Below, in pieces: positions 8,628-17,617 of a stretch of DNA of 64,000 nucleotides. Source of the DNA: Azospirillum brasilense. Lineage in GTDB: Bacteria > Pseudomonadota > Alphaproteobacteria > Azospirillales > Azospirillaceae. The position numbers and the translations under genes are program-made. Positions within the stretch are counted from its first letter, which is position 1; each line of letters begins with the position of its first letter. The notes under the pieces were generated by a model. It was not told the DNA's origin. It saw only the letters and a list, made by a program, of their open reading frames with translations, and did not search any database. The stretch spans positions 248,001 to 312,000 of the forward strand of contig NZ_QOKV01000001.1 in assembly GCF_008365405.1 (NCBI RefSeq), written 5' to 3'.

Positions 8628-8655
8628 AAAGGGGCGCCCCGGCGGGTGCCCCTTT
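8628..8655. terminator. Bidirectional terminator between glyS and leuA
   Basis: AAAGGGGCGCCC (8628-8639) and GGGTGCCCCTTT (8644-8655) form a 12-bp stem with one G-T pair and a CGGC loop. It is preceded by seven A (8624-8630), giving a U-run for leftward leuA transcripts, and has a short T-run for rightward glyS transcripts. Confidence 0.75.
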
Positions 8656-8674
8656 CTCATGTCCCCAAAACCCC

Positions 8675-10375
8675 TTACCGCACAGCGCGGTTCGCGGCGC
8701 TGACCAGGGCGCGCAGCGAGGCGGTCACGATGTCCGCGTCCATGCCGACGCCGAACAGCGTGCGCTCATCCTTGGTCTTCACCTCGACATAGGCGCAGGC
8801 CTGGGCGTCCTCGCCCTCGCCGACGGCGTGCTCGCGGTAGTCCACCACATGCAGGTCGATGCCGGTGCCCTGGCGCAGCGCGTCCAGGAAGGCGTCGATC
8901 GGGCCCTTGCCCGAGCCCTTCAGCGTGCTGACCACGCCGTCGCGCGACACCACCACGTTCAGCACGCGGGCGCCGGAGTTCGGGCCGCGCGGCTCGGTCG
9001 AATGCTCGATCAGGGCCAGCGGGGCGTCGATGTCCAGATACTCCGCCTTGAAGGCGTTGTGGATGTCGGCGGGGGCCAGCTCCTTGCCGGTCTCGTCAGC
9101 GATGCGCTGCACCGTCTTGGAGAACTCGATCTGCAGGCGGCGTGGGATCTGGATGCCGTAATCCTTCTCCAGCACATAGGCGATGCCGCCCTTGCCCGAC
9201 TGGCTGTTGATGCGGATCACCGCCTCGTAGCTGCGGCCCAGGTCCTGCGGGTCGATGGGCAGGTACGGAACCTCCCAGGTGCCGTGGTTGGACTTGGCCA
9301 GCGCCTTCAGCCCCTTGTTGATGGCGTCCTGGTGCGAGCCGGAGAAGGCCGTGAAGACCAGCTCGCCGGCGTAGGGGTGGCGCGGGTGGACGGGCAACTG
9401 CGTGCAGTATTCGGCGACGCGGACGATCTCGTTGATGTCGTCGATGCGCAGCTCCGGATCGACGCCCTGGGTCAGCAGGTTCAGCGCCAGCGTGATCACA
9501 TCCACGTTGCCGGTGCGCTCGCCGTTGCCGAACAGGGTGCCTTCCACGCGGTCGGCGCCGGCCAGCATGCCCAGCTCCGCCGCCGCGACGCCGGTGCCGC
9601 GGTCGTTGTGCGGGTGCAGGGAGATGATCGCCGCGTCGCGGTTCTTCATGTTGCGGCAGAACCACTCGATCTGGTCGGCGTGGATGTTCGGGGTCGACAT
9701 CTCCACCGTCGCCGGCAGGTTCAGGATGACCTTGTTGTCGGCGCTGGCGCCCCAGGTCTCCATCACCGCCTCGCAGATCTCCAGGGCGAACTCCAGCTCG
9801 GTCCCGGTGAAGCTCTCCGGCGAATATTGCAGGACGATCTCGGTCTCCGGATGCTCGGCGGCCAGCTGCTTGATCAGCTTGGTGCCGGCGACGGCGATGT
9901 CGACGATGCCCTGGCGGTCCAGCCCGAAGACGACGCGGCGCTGCAGCTCCGAGGTCGAGTTGTACAGGTGGACGATGGCGCGCTTGGCGCCCTTGATGCC
10001 CTCGAAGGTGCGGCGGATCAGCTCCTCGCGGGCCTGGGTCAGGACCTGGATGGTCACGCCGTCGGGGATCTTGCCGCCCTCGATGATTTCGCGGCAGAAG
10101 TCGAAATCGGTCTGCGAGGCGGCGGGGAAGCCGATCTCGATCTCCTTGAAGCCCATCTTCAGCAGCGCGTCGAACATCGCGCGCTTGCGGTCCGGACCCA
10201 TCGGCTCGATCAGCGCCTGGTTGCCGTCGCGCAGGTCCACCGAGCACCAGACCGGCGCCTTCTCGATGGTCCGGTTCGGCCACTGGCGGTCGGTCAGCTT
10301 CACCGGGGCGAAGGGGACGTACTTCTCGTGCTTGGCGGCGGAAGAGGCGGCGGCGGGGGTGGCGATGTGGTTCAT
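8675..10375 (-). CDS. leuA: 2-isopropylmalate synthase
   Basis: 566 aa. It condenses acetyl-CoA with 2-ketoisovalerate, the first committed step of leucine synthesis. Visible: the TIM-barrel start SVDLRDGNQALIEPM, catalytic and metal motif SLHPHNDRGTGVAAAELG, the GNGERTGNVDV loop, and a C-terminal LeuA dimer/regulatory domain (about residues 430-560) that binds leucine for feedback control. Length matches the longer LeuA class (LeuA2-like). Preceded by a 390-bp leader with a Leu-rich peptide, suggesting attenuation. Confidence 0.97.
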   Translation of the reverse strand: MNHIATPAAASSAAKHEKYVPFAPVKLTDRQWPNRTIEKAPVWCSVDLRDGNQALIEPMGPDRKRAMFDALLKMGFKEIEIGFPAASQTDFDFCREIIEGGKIPDGVTIQVLTQAREELIRRTFEGIKGAKRAIVHLYNSTSELQRRVVFGLDRQGIVDIAVAGTKLIKQLAAEHPETEIVLQYSPESFTGTELEFALEICEAVMETWGASADNKVILNLPATVEMSTPNIHADQIEWFCRNMKNRDAAIISLHPHNDRGTGVAAAELGMLAGADRVEGTLFGNGERTGNVDVITLALNLLTQGVDPELRIDDINEIVRVAEYCTQLPVHPRHPYAGELVFTAFSGSHQDAINKGLKALAKSNHGTWEVPYLPIDPQDLGRSYEAVIRINSQSGKGGIAYVLEKDYGIQIPRRLQIEFSKTVQRIADETGKELAPADIHNAFKAEYLDIDAPLALIEHSTEPRGPNSGARVLNVVVSRDGVVSTLKGSGKGPIDAFLDALRQGTGIDLHVVDYREHAVGEGEDAQACAYVEVKTKDERTLFGVGMDADIVTASLRALVSAANRAVR

Positions 10376-10765
10376 GACGCTTCGTGATCCCTTGGGAGCC
10401 CCGGTTTGTGCTGCGGGGCGTTGTCTCGTGTCGTGTGGGGACCGGCGGGACTACGGTCGCTGAGCTGCCGGGCGGCTCAGCGACCGTTCCTAAGTCGCAG
10501 CCCCGGCCCCAGCCGGGAGACACGCCTCACCCCGCAAGGGCGCGTGCCGAAATGGCGCAAACTGTGGGTGCTCATGGGAAAACAGACACTTCGACCAGGA
10601 AACAGGGCAGACGAACGCAGACGACCCGGACGCTCAAAGCGCCGGGGTGATAAGTCGCAGAAGGGCGTTCGTGTGGTCGATGCGGGTCATGGGCCACACT
10701 GTGCGCAGGCAGGCTTGCTCTGTCAAGCCGCGATTCCATGAAATCTTCTTTCGCGGAGCGGGGTC
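10376..10765 (-). promoter_or_regulatory. leuA leader region, candidate leucine attenuator
   Basis: 390 bp without a conventional gene. Read leftward it holds a TTGACA box near 10720, a short Leu-rich reading frame (10690-10634), and a 12-bp perfect stem (CGGTCGCTGAGC at 10454-10465, GCTCAGCGACCG at 10475-10486, 9-nt loop) about 80 nt before the leuA ATG. The layout fits translation-coupled attenuation. I see no clean U-run after the stem, so the terminating element is not fixed. Confidence 0.5.
10634..10690 (-). CDS. Candidate leuA leader peptide
   Basis: An 18-codon frame, MTRIDHTNALLRLITPAL, has four Leu codons among its last ten (CTT, CTG, CTT, CTT), three of them within four codons. It lies 258 nt upstream of leuA in the transcribed leader. 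Leu-codon clusters in such short frames are the sensing part of leucine attenuators; alphaproteobacterial leuA attenuators have been predicted before. The ribosome site is weak. The call rests on composition and position only. Confidence 0.5.
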   Translation of the reverse strand: MTRIDHTNALLRLITPAL

Positions 10766-11488
10766 TCAGCTGAAGAACAGGCGGTAGAGGACCGGCAGGA
10801 GGATGGCCGTCACCAGCCCGTTCAGCCCCATCCCCAACCCGGCGAAGGCCCCTGCCACCTCGTTGACCTGGAGCGCGCGGGCGGTGCCGATGCCGTGGGC
10901 GGCCACCCCCAGGCCGAAGCCGCGCGCCCGCCAGTCCGTCACCCGGACGAGGTTCAGGACCCAGGTGCCGAAGGACGCGGCGATGATCCCGGTCAGGATC
11001 ACGAAGACCGCGGTGAGCGAGGGCAGGCCGCCGATCTGCTCGGACACGCCCATGGCGATGGGGGAGGTCACCGACTTCGGCGCCAGCGACAGCATGGTCC
11101 GCTCCGACGCGCCCAGCGCCCAGGCGATGGCGACGGCGCTCAGCGCCGACGCGGCGGAGCCGGTCAGCAGGGCGACCAGCAGCGCCACGGCGGAGCGGCG
11201 GACCTGCTGGAACTGGCGGTAGAGCGGGACCGCCAGCGCCACCGTGGCCGGGCCGAGCAGGAAATGCACGAACTGCGCGCCGTCGAAATAGGTGCGGTAA
11301 TCGATCCCCGCCACCATCAGCGTCGCGGCGATCAGCAGCACCGCGATCATCACGGGGTTCAGCGCGGGGCGCCGCCCGAACCGCTCGAACACCCACATCC
11401 CCGCCTGATAGGCGGCCAGCGTCAGGGTCAGGCCGGCGAGCGGGCTGGCCGAGAGATAGACCCAGATCTCGTGGAAATCGGGGCTCAT
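10766..11488 (-). CDS. lrgB: LrgB/CidB-family inner-membrane protein
   Basis: 240 aa, about seven hydrophobic helices. LAPKSVTSPIAMGVSEQIGGLPSLTA and GLGVAAHGIGTARALQ are conserved in LrgB/YohK proteins. Together with LrgA these proteins modulate murein hydrolase activity and cell lysis in Gram-positives; later work links them to export of pyruvate or glycolate. The start codon overlaps the lrgA stop by 4 nt, so the two are translationally coupled. Confidence 0.92.
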   Translation of the reverse strand: MSPDFHEIWVYLSASPLAGLTLTLAAYQAGMWVFERFGRRPALNPVMIAVLLIAATLMVAGIDYRTYFDGAQFVHFLLGPATVALAVPLYRQFQQVRRSAVALLVALLTGSAASALSAVAIAWALGASERTMLSLAPKSVTSPIAMGVSEQIGGLPSLTAVFVILTGIIAASFGTWVLNLVRVTDWRARGFGLGVAAHGIGTARALQVNEVAGAFAGLGMGLNGLVTAILLPVLYRLFFS

Positions 11489-11859
11489 GGCGCGTTCTCT
11501 CCGTTGCCGGATTCGGCGTCCGGGCCGCGGCGGCTCAGGACACTCATCACCCAGGCGGTCAGCGCGACGCCGATCAGCGTGCTGCCCAGCAGAGCGGCGG
11601 CGATGGGCAAGGCCTCCGCCTCCAGCCGGTTCAGGTGCGCCATCACCCCGACGCCCGCCGGAACGAAGAGAAGGGAGAGGTGACGCAGGATGCCGCCCGC
11701 CGTCTCCTGCAACGGCTCCGGCACGCCGCCGCGGACCAGCAGGCCGACGAACAGCAGGACCATGCCCAGCACCGGTCCCGGAACGGGCAGATGCAGCAGG
11801 CGGGCGGTCAGTTCCCCCGCCAGCTGGCAGGAGAGAAGTAGGGTCAGGGTGCCGAGCAT
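11485..11859 (-). CDS. lrgA: LrgA/CidA-family holin-like membrane protein
   Basis: 124 aa with four predicted transmembrane segments. The pattern ...LLSCQLAGELTARLLHLPVPGPVLGMVLLF and LLFVPAGVGVMAH is the CidA/LrgA (YohJ) signature. It is the first gene of the lrgA-lrgB pair and probably forms a complex with LrgB in the inner membrane. No LytSR- or CidR-like regulator lies next to it. Confidence 0.92.
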   Translation of the reverse strand: MLGTLTLLLSCQLAGELTARLLHLPVPGPVLGMVLLFVGLLVRGGVPEPLQETAGGILRHLSLLFVPAGVGVMAHLNRLEAEALPIAAALLGSTLIGVALTAWVMSVLSRRGPDAESGNGENAP

Positions 11860-11934
11860 CGGCAGGCTCCGGGCTTTTCGGGGAGGTGGCCGCAGCCTAA
11901 TCCCGGAGCCTGCCGCGGGGGGAGAGGATATGCC

Positions 11935-12606
11935 CTACCGCGCCAGCAGTTGAGCCTTGAGCCAGTCGCGCACCTCGCGGCAGACGGCCTCGGCGGTCTC
12001 GTCCAGACAGTGGCCGGCGCCGGGCATCAGGACCAGCTTCTTCGGCTCGCGCGCCATGCGGTGGACGTGGATGGAGCACATCGGCGTCAGCGCCTCGTCG
12101 GCCTCGCCGTGGATCATCAGCACGGGGCAACGGAGGTCCGCCACCGCGTCGGTGCCCAACCCCTGGGTCGCCAAAGTCACCACCGTGCAGACCGCGCCGC
12201 GGTTCGAGGCCGCGGCCTGGATCGCCACCGCGCCGCCGAAGGAATGGCCGACCAGGGCGACATGGTGGATGCCCATCCGGCCGAGGAAGGTCAGGCCGCA
12301 CAGCGCGTCGTAGACCGCCTCGTCCAGCGCGTGGGGGTTGCGGTAGCGGATGCGCAGCGAGGCGATGCCGTGCGCCGTAAGATCCTTCGCCAGCCGCGGA
12401 TAAAGCCCGTGGGCCGGCGAGTCGAAGCCGCCGCCGACGCCGCCGAGCCAGATGACGCCCAGCGTTCCCGCCGCCTTATGCCCGTTCGGGTGGCCATCGG
12501 GGGCGGGGTAGAGGCGGGCGTCCACGGTGCCGCGGTCGGTGTCCAGGCGCACGGGGGCGAACGCCTCGTCCACGGTTTCGCCGATCTGCGCCGACAGGAG
12601 CGGCAT
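11935..12606 (-). CDS. Alpha/beta hydrolase
   Basis: 223 aa. The fold shows an oxyanion-hole strand GVIWLGGVGGGFDS, the nucleophile elbow GHSFGG (Ser122), an acid strand PVLMIHGEADEALTP (Asp170) and a catalytic His in GAGHCLDE (His199), so the triad is complete. It resembles dienelactone-hydrolase-like or prolyl-oligopeptidase-like small hydrolases; no signal peptide. A GGAG site precedes the ATG at 12606. It is divergent from the next operon. Substrate unknown. Confidence 0.85.
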   Translation of the reverse strand: MPLLSAQIGETVDEAFAPVRLDTDRGTVDARLYPAPDGHPNGHKAAGTLGVIWLGGVGGGFDSPAHGLYPRLAKDLTAHGIASLRIRYRNPHALDEAVYDALCGLTFLGRMGIHHVALVGHSFGGAVAIQAAASNRGAVCTVVTLATQGLGTDAVADLRCPVLMIHGEADEALTPMCSIHVHRMAREPKKLVLMPGAGHCLDETAEAVCREVRDWLKAQLLAR

Positions 12607-12810
12607 GGGTGTTCTCCGGCTTGCCAAGGTCTTGCGGGAGTTAACAAGCCACCGGGCCTCTCTGTTGCTCCGGCGTGTTGGTTTGGAACCTCGCCGCACC
12701 GTCTCCGGTTGTGCCGAGAGGCGGTCCGCGACACGGGCCGCATTCCGATGCCTCGGCAGCCCGGCTGTTGGCGTCGGGCAAAGCCGTGCAACTGAAAAGA
12801 AGTGCGACAC

Positions 12811-13245
12811 ATGCTCAAACAGATTTCGGTCGATACCGTGAAGCAGGCCGCCGACCTCGCGTACGAGGCCGTGGCCGACCGCCAGCGTTTCCTCGCGGGA
12901 ATGCGCAACATCGACCTCGGGGAGCAGACCAGCGAACGCGGTTCGCGGAACCCGACCGATCTCGACGCCCTCAGCATCCTGTCCTCCGACGCCAGTGGAG
13001 CGTTGAGCCAGTTGAACCGGATGCTGGAGGACCTGACCCCCGAACAGCGGATGGAATTGCGCGCGGTCATGTTCGTCGGGCGCGGCGATTTCGCCGGAAA
13101 CCAGTGGAACCGCGCGCTGGACGAGGCCGGGCGGGCCCCGGACGCCACCCACTACACCGACATCGCGGAGCGCATCGACCTGCACCGCGACCTGATGAAG
13201 GGGCTGTACGAGCTGGACCTGCTGAAGAAGAAGGACGGGCAATGA
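12811..13245 (+). CDS. DUF3775-like protein, first gene of a four-gene operon
   Basis: 144 aa, soluble, helical. The segment LTPEQRMELRAVMFVGRGDFAGNQWNRALDEA resembles my memory of DUF3775 (acidic helix, then MxVGRGD). The ATG at 12811 is 9 nt after AGAAG; a GTG at 12802 adds three residues. Its stop overlaps the ATG of the next gene by 4 nt. Function unknown; family placement is moderately secure. Confidence 0.7.
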   Translation: MLKQISVDTVKQAADLAYEAVADRQRFLAGMRNIDLGEQTSERGSRNPTDLDALSILSSDASGALSQLNRMLEDLTPEQRMELRAVMFVGRGDFAGNQWNRALDEAGRAPDATHYTDIAERIDLHRDLMKGLYELDLLKKKDGQ

Positions 13246-13979
13246 CCAGGGGCCGGGACGGCGGGCGGCGCCCGGAGGGCTCCGCCGGGACGCTCGAACG
13301 CTGGGCCGCCATCCTCGGCGGCACGGCGCTGGGTTTTGCCGGGGTGCGGCGGGGAAGCTGGGCGCTGTCTGCGCTCGGTGGTGGGCTGTTCCTCGCCGGG
13401 GCGGCGGGGGTTCCGCTGTCCAGCCCGCTGCGGCAGGCCGCGCTGCCGGCGCTGCGCCGCGAGCCGACGACCACCCAGGCGAACGTCACCATCGCGGTTC
13501 CGGCCGAAAAACTGTTCCGCCACTGGCGCAACGTCCGCCATCTGGCGGCGCTCTTCCCCCACCTCGACGCCGTGGAGATCCTGTCCGACACGGAAAGCCG
13601 CTGGAAGGCCCATGGCCCCGGCGGAGTCCCGGTAGTCTGGAACAGCCGGCTCGACAAGGTCCGGGAGAACGAACTGATCACCTGGCACACGCTGGAGGGG
13701 GCGGACCTGCCGCACCGCGGCACCGTCCTGTTCCGTCCGGCACCGGGCGGGCGCGGGACGGAGGTCAGCCTGACGCTGGCCTACCACCCGCCGGGTGGTG
13801 CCGGCGGCAACGCCGTGTCCCGCCTGTTCGGCACAGCGCCGGAGCAGCAGGCGCGCGAGGCGCTGCGCCGCCTGAAGCGGATCATGGAGGTCGGCGAGCT
13901 TCCCACAATCGACGGCCAGCCGAGCGGGCGGGCCGAGTGGGGTCGGGTGACGTCCAAACTGCGGGAGGTGACGGGATGA
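13242..13979 (+). CDS. Membrane-anchored SRPBCC-family protein
   Basis: 245 aa. Residues about 18-65 contain two hydrophobic segments (WAAILGGTALGFAGV and ALSALGGGLFLAGAAGV) like DUF2892-type membrane hairpins. From about residue 85 the sequence is a START/SRPBCC cyclase-type fold: ANVTIAVPAEKLFRHWRNVRHLAALFPHLDAVE through TEVSLTLAYHPPGG. Such proteins bind hydrophobic ligands. Both ends overlap neighbours by 4 nt (ATGA), so the operon is tightly coupled with the dehydrogenase gene. Confidence 0.85.
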   Translation: MTRGRDGGRRPEGSAGTLERWAAILGGTALGFAGVRRGSWALSALGGGLFLAGAAGVPLSSPLRQAALPALRREPTTTQANVTIAVPAEKLFRHWRNVRHLAALFPHLDAVEILSDTESRWKAHGPGGVPVVWNSRLDKVRENELITWHTLEGADLPHRGTVLFRPAPGGRGTEVSLTLAYHPPGGAGGNAVSRLFGTAPEQQAREALRRLKRIMEVGELPTIDGQPSGRAEWGRVTSKLREVTG

Positions 13980-15151
13980 GGGCGCTCTGCTGGAACGGCG
14001 TGAACGACCTGCGGGTGGAGCGGGTGCCGGACCCCACGATCCTCGGCCCGCAGGACGCGATCATCAAGGTCGGCCTGTCCTCGGTCTGCGGGTCGGACCT
14101 GCACCTGATCGGCGGCTACGTCCCCACCATGCGGGCCGGCGACATCATCGGCCATGAGTTCCTCGGCGAAGTGGTGGAGAAGGGGCCGGAGGTGACGCGG
14201 CTGAACCGCGGCGACCGGGTGATCACGGTGTCGATCATCGGCTGCGGCAAATGCTGGCACTGCCAGCACGAGGAGTTCTCGCTCTGCGATAATTCCAACC
14301 CGCAACCGGCCTTCGAGGAGGCGGCCTACGGGCACTGCACCGCCGGCATCTTCGGCTACAGCCACGCCTTCGGCGGCTACGCCGGAAGCCACGCCGAATA
14401 CATCCGCGTCCCCTTCGCCGACACCAACTGCTTCCGCGTGCCGGAAGGGGTGACGGACGAGCAGGCGGTCTTCGTCTCCGACGCCGTGCCGACCGGCTAC
14501 ATGGCCGCCGACATGGGCAGCATCAAGCCGGGCGACGTGGTGGCCGTCTGGGGCTGCGGCGGCGTCGGCCAGATGGCGATGAAGAGCGCCTTCCTGATGG
14601 GGGCGGAGCGGGTGATCGGCATCGACCGCTTCCCCGACCGGCTGCGCGCCGCCCAGATGAAAGCGGGGGCGGAGACGCTGGATTACAGCCGCGTCGACAT
14701 CTACGACGCCCTGCTGGCGATGACCGGCGGGCGCGGACCGGATGTCTGCATCGACGCCGTGGGCATGGAGGCGGACAGCGGCGCCTCGGCCATTGAGGAT
14801 CTGTATGACCGCGGCAAGCAGGCCCTGCGGCTGGAGAGCGACCGGCCCGCCGTCCTGCGCCAGATGATCCAGTGTTGCCGCAAGGGCGGCACCCTGTCCA
14901 TCGTCGGGGTCTATGGCGGCCTTCTCGACAAGTTCCCCATGGGGGCGGCGATGAACAAGGCGCTGACCTTCCGCATGGGGCAGCAGCACGGCCAGCGCTA
15001 CGTCAAACGCCTGTTCGAGCACATCGAGAAGGGCGACCTCGACCCATCCTACCTGTTGACCCACAAATGGGCGTTGGACGACGCCCCCCAGGGCTACCGC
15101 ATGTTCAAGGAGAAGGCCGACGACTGCATGCGGGTCGTCTTCGCGCCGTGA
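13976..15151 (+). CDS. Zinc-dependent alcohol dehydrogenase (formaldehyde dehydrogenase-like MDR)
   Basis: 391 aa. The medium-chain dehydrogenase fold is clear: catalytic zinc ligands in VCGSDLHLIGG and GHEFLGEVVE, a structural-zinc lobe GCGKCWHCQHEEFSLC, and the Rossmann motif VWGCGGVGQMAMKSA. Length and insertions fit the FDH_like group. The likely reaction is NAD(P)-linked oxidation of a small alcohol or aldehyde adduct; substrate unknown. Often paired with SRPBCC genes in stress-induced clusters, as here. Confidence 0.9.
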   Translation: MRALCWNGVNDLRVERVPDPTILGPQDAIIKVGLSSVCGSDLHLIGGYVPTMRAGDIIGHEFLGEVVEKGPEVTRLNRGDRVITVSIIGCGKCWHCQHEEFSLCDNSNPQPAFEEAAYGHCTAGIFGYSHAFGGYAGSHAEYIRVPFADTNCFRVPEGVTDEQAVFVSDAVPTGYMAADMGSIKPGDVVAVWGCGGVGQMAMKSAFLMGAERVIGIDRFPDRLRAAQMKAGAETLDYSRVDIYDALLAMTGGRGPDVCIDAVGMEADSGASAIEDLYDRGKQALRLESDRPAVLRQMIQCCRKGGTLSIVGVYGGLLDKFPMGAAMNKALTFRMGQQHGQRYVKRLFEHIEKGDLDPSYLLTHKWALDDAPQGYRMFKEKADDCMRVVFAP

Positions 15152-15180
15152 CGGCGGGCCGGAATGAAGGGTGGAAGGCC

Positions 15181-15435
15181 ATGAAGATCGTCTATGCCTA
15201 TCCGGCGGAGAAGGGGCGCGGCGTCGAGGCCGAGATCGTCGGGGACTTGCGCGACCGCTGCGGCCACGTCGTCCAGACCGCACGCGAGGAGCGCGACGCG
15301 GAGCGCGGCGGCGCCGTCGATGTCATCGTCACGCTGGAACTGGACGACTCCCAGCGGGACACCGCTCTCAACAGGCTGCGCGCCCACCCCGCGGTGATCG
15401 ACGCCGCGGCGGAGAGCTTCGGGGAGCGGGTGTAG
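15181..15435 (+). CDS. Small uncharacterised protein
   Basis: 84 aa, beginning MKIVYAYPAEKGRGVEAEIV, acidic and soluble, with a possible ferredoxin-like alternation of strands and helices ending HPAVIDAAAESFGE. It starts 29 bp after the alcohol dehydrogenase and is probably the last gene of that operon. I do not recognise a family. Confidence 0.65.
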   Translation: MKIVYAYPAEKGRGVEAEIVGDLRDRCGHVVQTAREERDAERGGAVDVIVTLELDDSQRDTALNRLRAHPAVIDAAAESFGERV

Positions 15436-15628
15436 GACTCATGCAACGACAGCGGGCTCGGCTTCCGCGGAGTCGCCCAACGGGCGGGTGGCGAAGAACG
15501 CGCACAACATCTCGTGGCGCTCCCTTCGATGATACCGCAGATGTTCGTCATCAACCCCGTCGCCCATGGGACGAAGCCGGTCGGCGCCTGTTGGGGGCGG
15601 TGGTCGAAACAGTGCGGTGGAACATCCC

Positions 15629-17617
15629 GTGTCGAGTCCTCCCGATGCAGCGCACGCCGGCGGCTCGGCCTTCGCCGTCCGCCGTTGTCCCATAGGCGTC
15701 GAACCCGCGCCCGGCGACCGGGTGCTGGCGCGGGTCTGGGCGCCCGCCTGCCGCAGCGTCCGCTTGCTGGTCGGACCGGAGGAGCGCGCGGTGGCGCTGG
15801 AGGCTGAGGGTGACGGCTATTTCTCCGCGATGGTGGAAGGGGTGCCGGTGGGCAGCCTCTACCGGTTTCGACTTGATGATGGCGCCGCCTTCCCCGACCC
15901 GGCGTCCCGCTTCCAGCCCGAGGGGCCGGAAGGGCCGTCGCAGGTCGTGGACGCGTCCGCCTTCGCCTGGACCGACGCCGGCTGGGCGGGCTGCGGCCTG
16001 CGCGGGCAGGTGGTCTATGAGATGCACATCGGCACCTTCACGCCGGAGGGCAGTTGGGCGGCGGCGGCGCGCGAACTTCCGGGTCTGGCGGAACTGGGGG
16101 TGACCGTCCTGGAACTCATGCCGGTGGCCGAGTTCCCGGGCCGCTTCGGCTGGGGCTACGACGGGGTGGATTTGTTCGCCCCGACCCGGCTCTACGGTGG
16201 GCCGGACGACATGCGGCGCTTCGTGGACCGCGCCCACGCGCTGGGCCTCGCGGTGATCCTGGACGTCGTCTACAATCACCTTGGCCCAAGCGGAAATTTC
16301 CTGTCCCGCTTCTCCCCGGACTACTTCACCACCCGCTACAAGAACGAGTGGGGGGACGCGCTCAACTTCGACGGCCCGAACTGCGGCCCGGTGCGGGAGT
16401 TCTTCCGGGCGAACGCCGCCTTCTGGATCGACGAGTACCATCTCGACGGGCTGCGGCTGGACGCCACCCAGCAGATCTTCGACCGCTCCACCCCGCACAT
16501 CATCCAGGAGATCGGGCAGGCCGTCCGCCAAGCGGCGCGCGGGCGCGGCACGCTGTTGATCGGGGAGAACGAATCCCAGCATGCCGCCATGGCCACTCCG
16601 GTGGAGCGGGGCGGCTGCGGGCTGGACGCTCTGTGGAACGACGATTTCCACCACGCGGCCCAGGTCGCGCTGACCGGGCGGAACGAGGCCTACTACACCG
16701 ACTACCGCGGCACGCCGCAGGAACTGCTGTCGGCCGTCAAGCACGGCTTCCTCTATCAGGGACAATGGTACCGCTGGCAGGGCAAGCGGCGGGGAACGCC
16801 GGCCCATGGGCTGCCGCGCCCAGCCTTCGTCACCTTCCTCCAGAACCACGACCAGATCGCCAATTCGGGCCGCGGCCAGCGGATCCACGGCCTGACCACG
16901 CCGGGGCGCTTCCGGGCGCTGACCGCGCTGACGCTGCTGTGCCCTGGCACGCCGATGTTGTTCCAGGGGCAGGAGTTCGCGGCCAGCGCACCTTTCCACT
17001 ATTTCGCCGACCATGAACCCGATCTGGCCGCCAAGGTGGAGACGGGACGGGCGGAGTTCCTGTCCCAGTTTCCCAGCCTCGCCACCCCCGCCATGCGCGC
17101 CCACCTGACGCGCCCGCAGGACGAGGAGACCTTCCGGCGCTGCACGCTCGACCACGCGGAACGGGACGCCCACGCGGAGGTCTGGGGGCTGCACCGCGAC
17201 CTTCTGCGCCTGCGCCGCGAGGACCCGGTGTTCCGCGCCCAGGGCGACGGCGGGCTGGACGGCGCCGTGCTGGGCGAGGAGGCGTTCGTCCTGCGCGTCT
17301 TCGGTGCGAAGGAGGGCGGAGCGAAGGAGGGCGGGGCGGGAGACGACCGGCTGCTGCTGGTCAATCTGGGGCGCGACCTGCGGCTGGACGTCCTGCCGGA
17401 ACCGCTGCTGGCGCCGCCGGTTGGCAGGGAGTGGACGCCGCTGTGGGCCAGCGAGGACCCGCGTTACGGCGGCTGCGGCATCGCCCCGCTGGAATCCTCG
17501 GACGGTGGCTGGCGGCTTCCCGGCCACGCGGCGGTCGTCCTGGCCGCCAAGGATGTTGTTCCGGATGAGGAACGGGGCGAAGACAACGGCGCGAGCGCTC
17601 AGGAGACCCATGGCTGA
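15629..17617 (+). CDS. treZ: Malto-oligosyltrehalose trehalohydrolase
   Basis: 662 aa from the GTG at 15629, chosen because GGTGGA lies 8 nt upstream; ATG 15566 and GTG 15617 are in-frame alternatives. An N-terminal CBM48-like domain (RVWAPACRSVRLLVG) precedes a GH13 barrel with GYDGVDLFAPTRLYGGPDD, nucleophile Asp278 in LRLDATQ, acid Glu313 in IGENES, and NHDQIANSGRG. It releases trehalose from maltooligosyl-trehalose. The partner synthase treY is not in the window. The C-terminal linker contains a 15-bp tandem duplication (17306-17335). The stop overlaps the next start by 8 nt. Confidence 0.92.
   Translation: MSSPPDAAHAGGSAFAVRRCPIGVEPAPGDRVLARVWAPACRSVRLLVGPEERAVALEAEGDGYFSAMVEGVPVGSLYRFRLDDGAAFPDPASRFQPEGPEGPSQVVDASAFAWTDAGWAGCGLRGQVVYEMHIGTFTPEGSWAAAARELPGLAELGVTVLELMPVAEFPGRFGWGYDGVDLFAPTRLYGGPDDMRRFVDRAHALGLAVILDVVYNHLGPSGNFLSRFSPDYFTTRYKNEWGDALNFDGPNCGPVREFFRANAAFWIDEYHLDGLRLDATQQIFDRSTPHIIQEIGQAVRQAARGRGTLLIGENESQHAAMATPVERGGCGLDALWNDDFHHAAQVALTGRNEAYYTDYRGTPQELLSAVKHGFLYQGQWYRWQGKRRGTPAHGLPRPAFVTFLQNHDQIANSGRGQRIHGLTTPGRFRALTALTLLCPGTPMLFQGQEFAASAPFHYFADHEPDLAAKVETGRAEFLSQFPSLATPAMRAHLTRPQDEETFRRCTLDHAERDAHAEVWGLHRDLLRLRREDPVFRAQGDGGLDGAVLGEEAFVLRVFGAKEGGAKEGGAGDDRLLLVNLGRDLRLDVLPEPLLAPPVGREWTPLWASEDPRYGGCGIAPLESSDGGWRLPGHAAVVLAAKDVVPDEERGEDNGASAQETHG
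17306..17335 (+). repeat. 15-bp tandem duplication inside treZ
   Basis: GCGAAGGAGGGCGGA is followed directly by GCGAAGGAGGGCGGG, giving AKEGGAKEGG in a linker between the barrel and the C-terminal sandwich domain. Likely slippage; it keeps the frame. Confidence 0.8.

Noticed and set aside
6264..8660. A 798-codon leftward open frame over glyS
   Set aside because: Antisense to glyS; composition is typical of a shadow frame and no motif is present.
10572..10739. A 55-codon leftward frame after lrgB
   Set aside because: No family or codon pattern; it overlaps the better leuA leader peptide in another frame and has weak ribosome binding.
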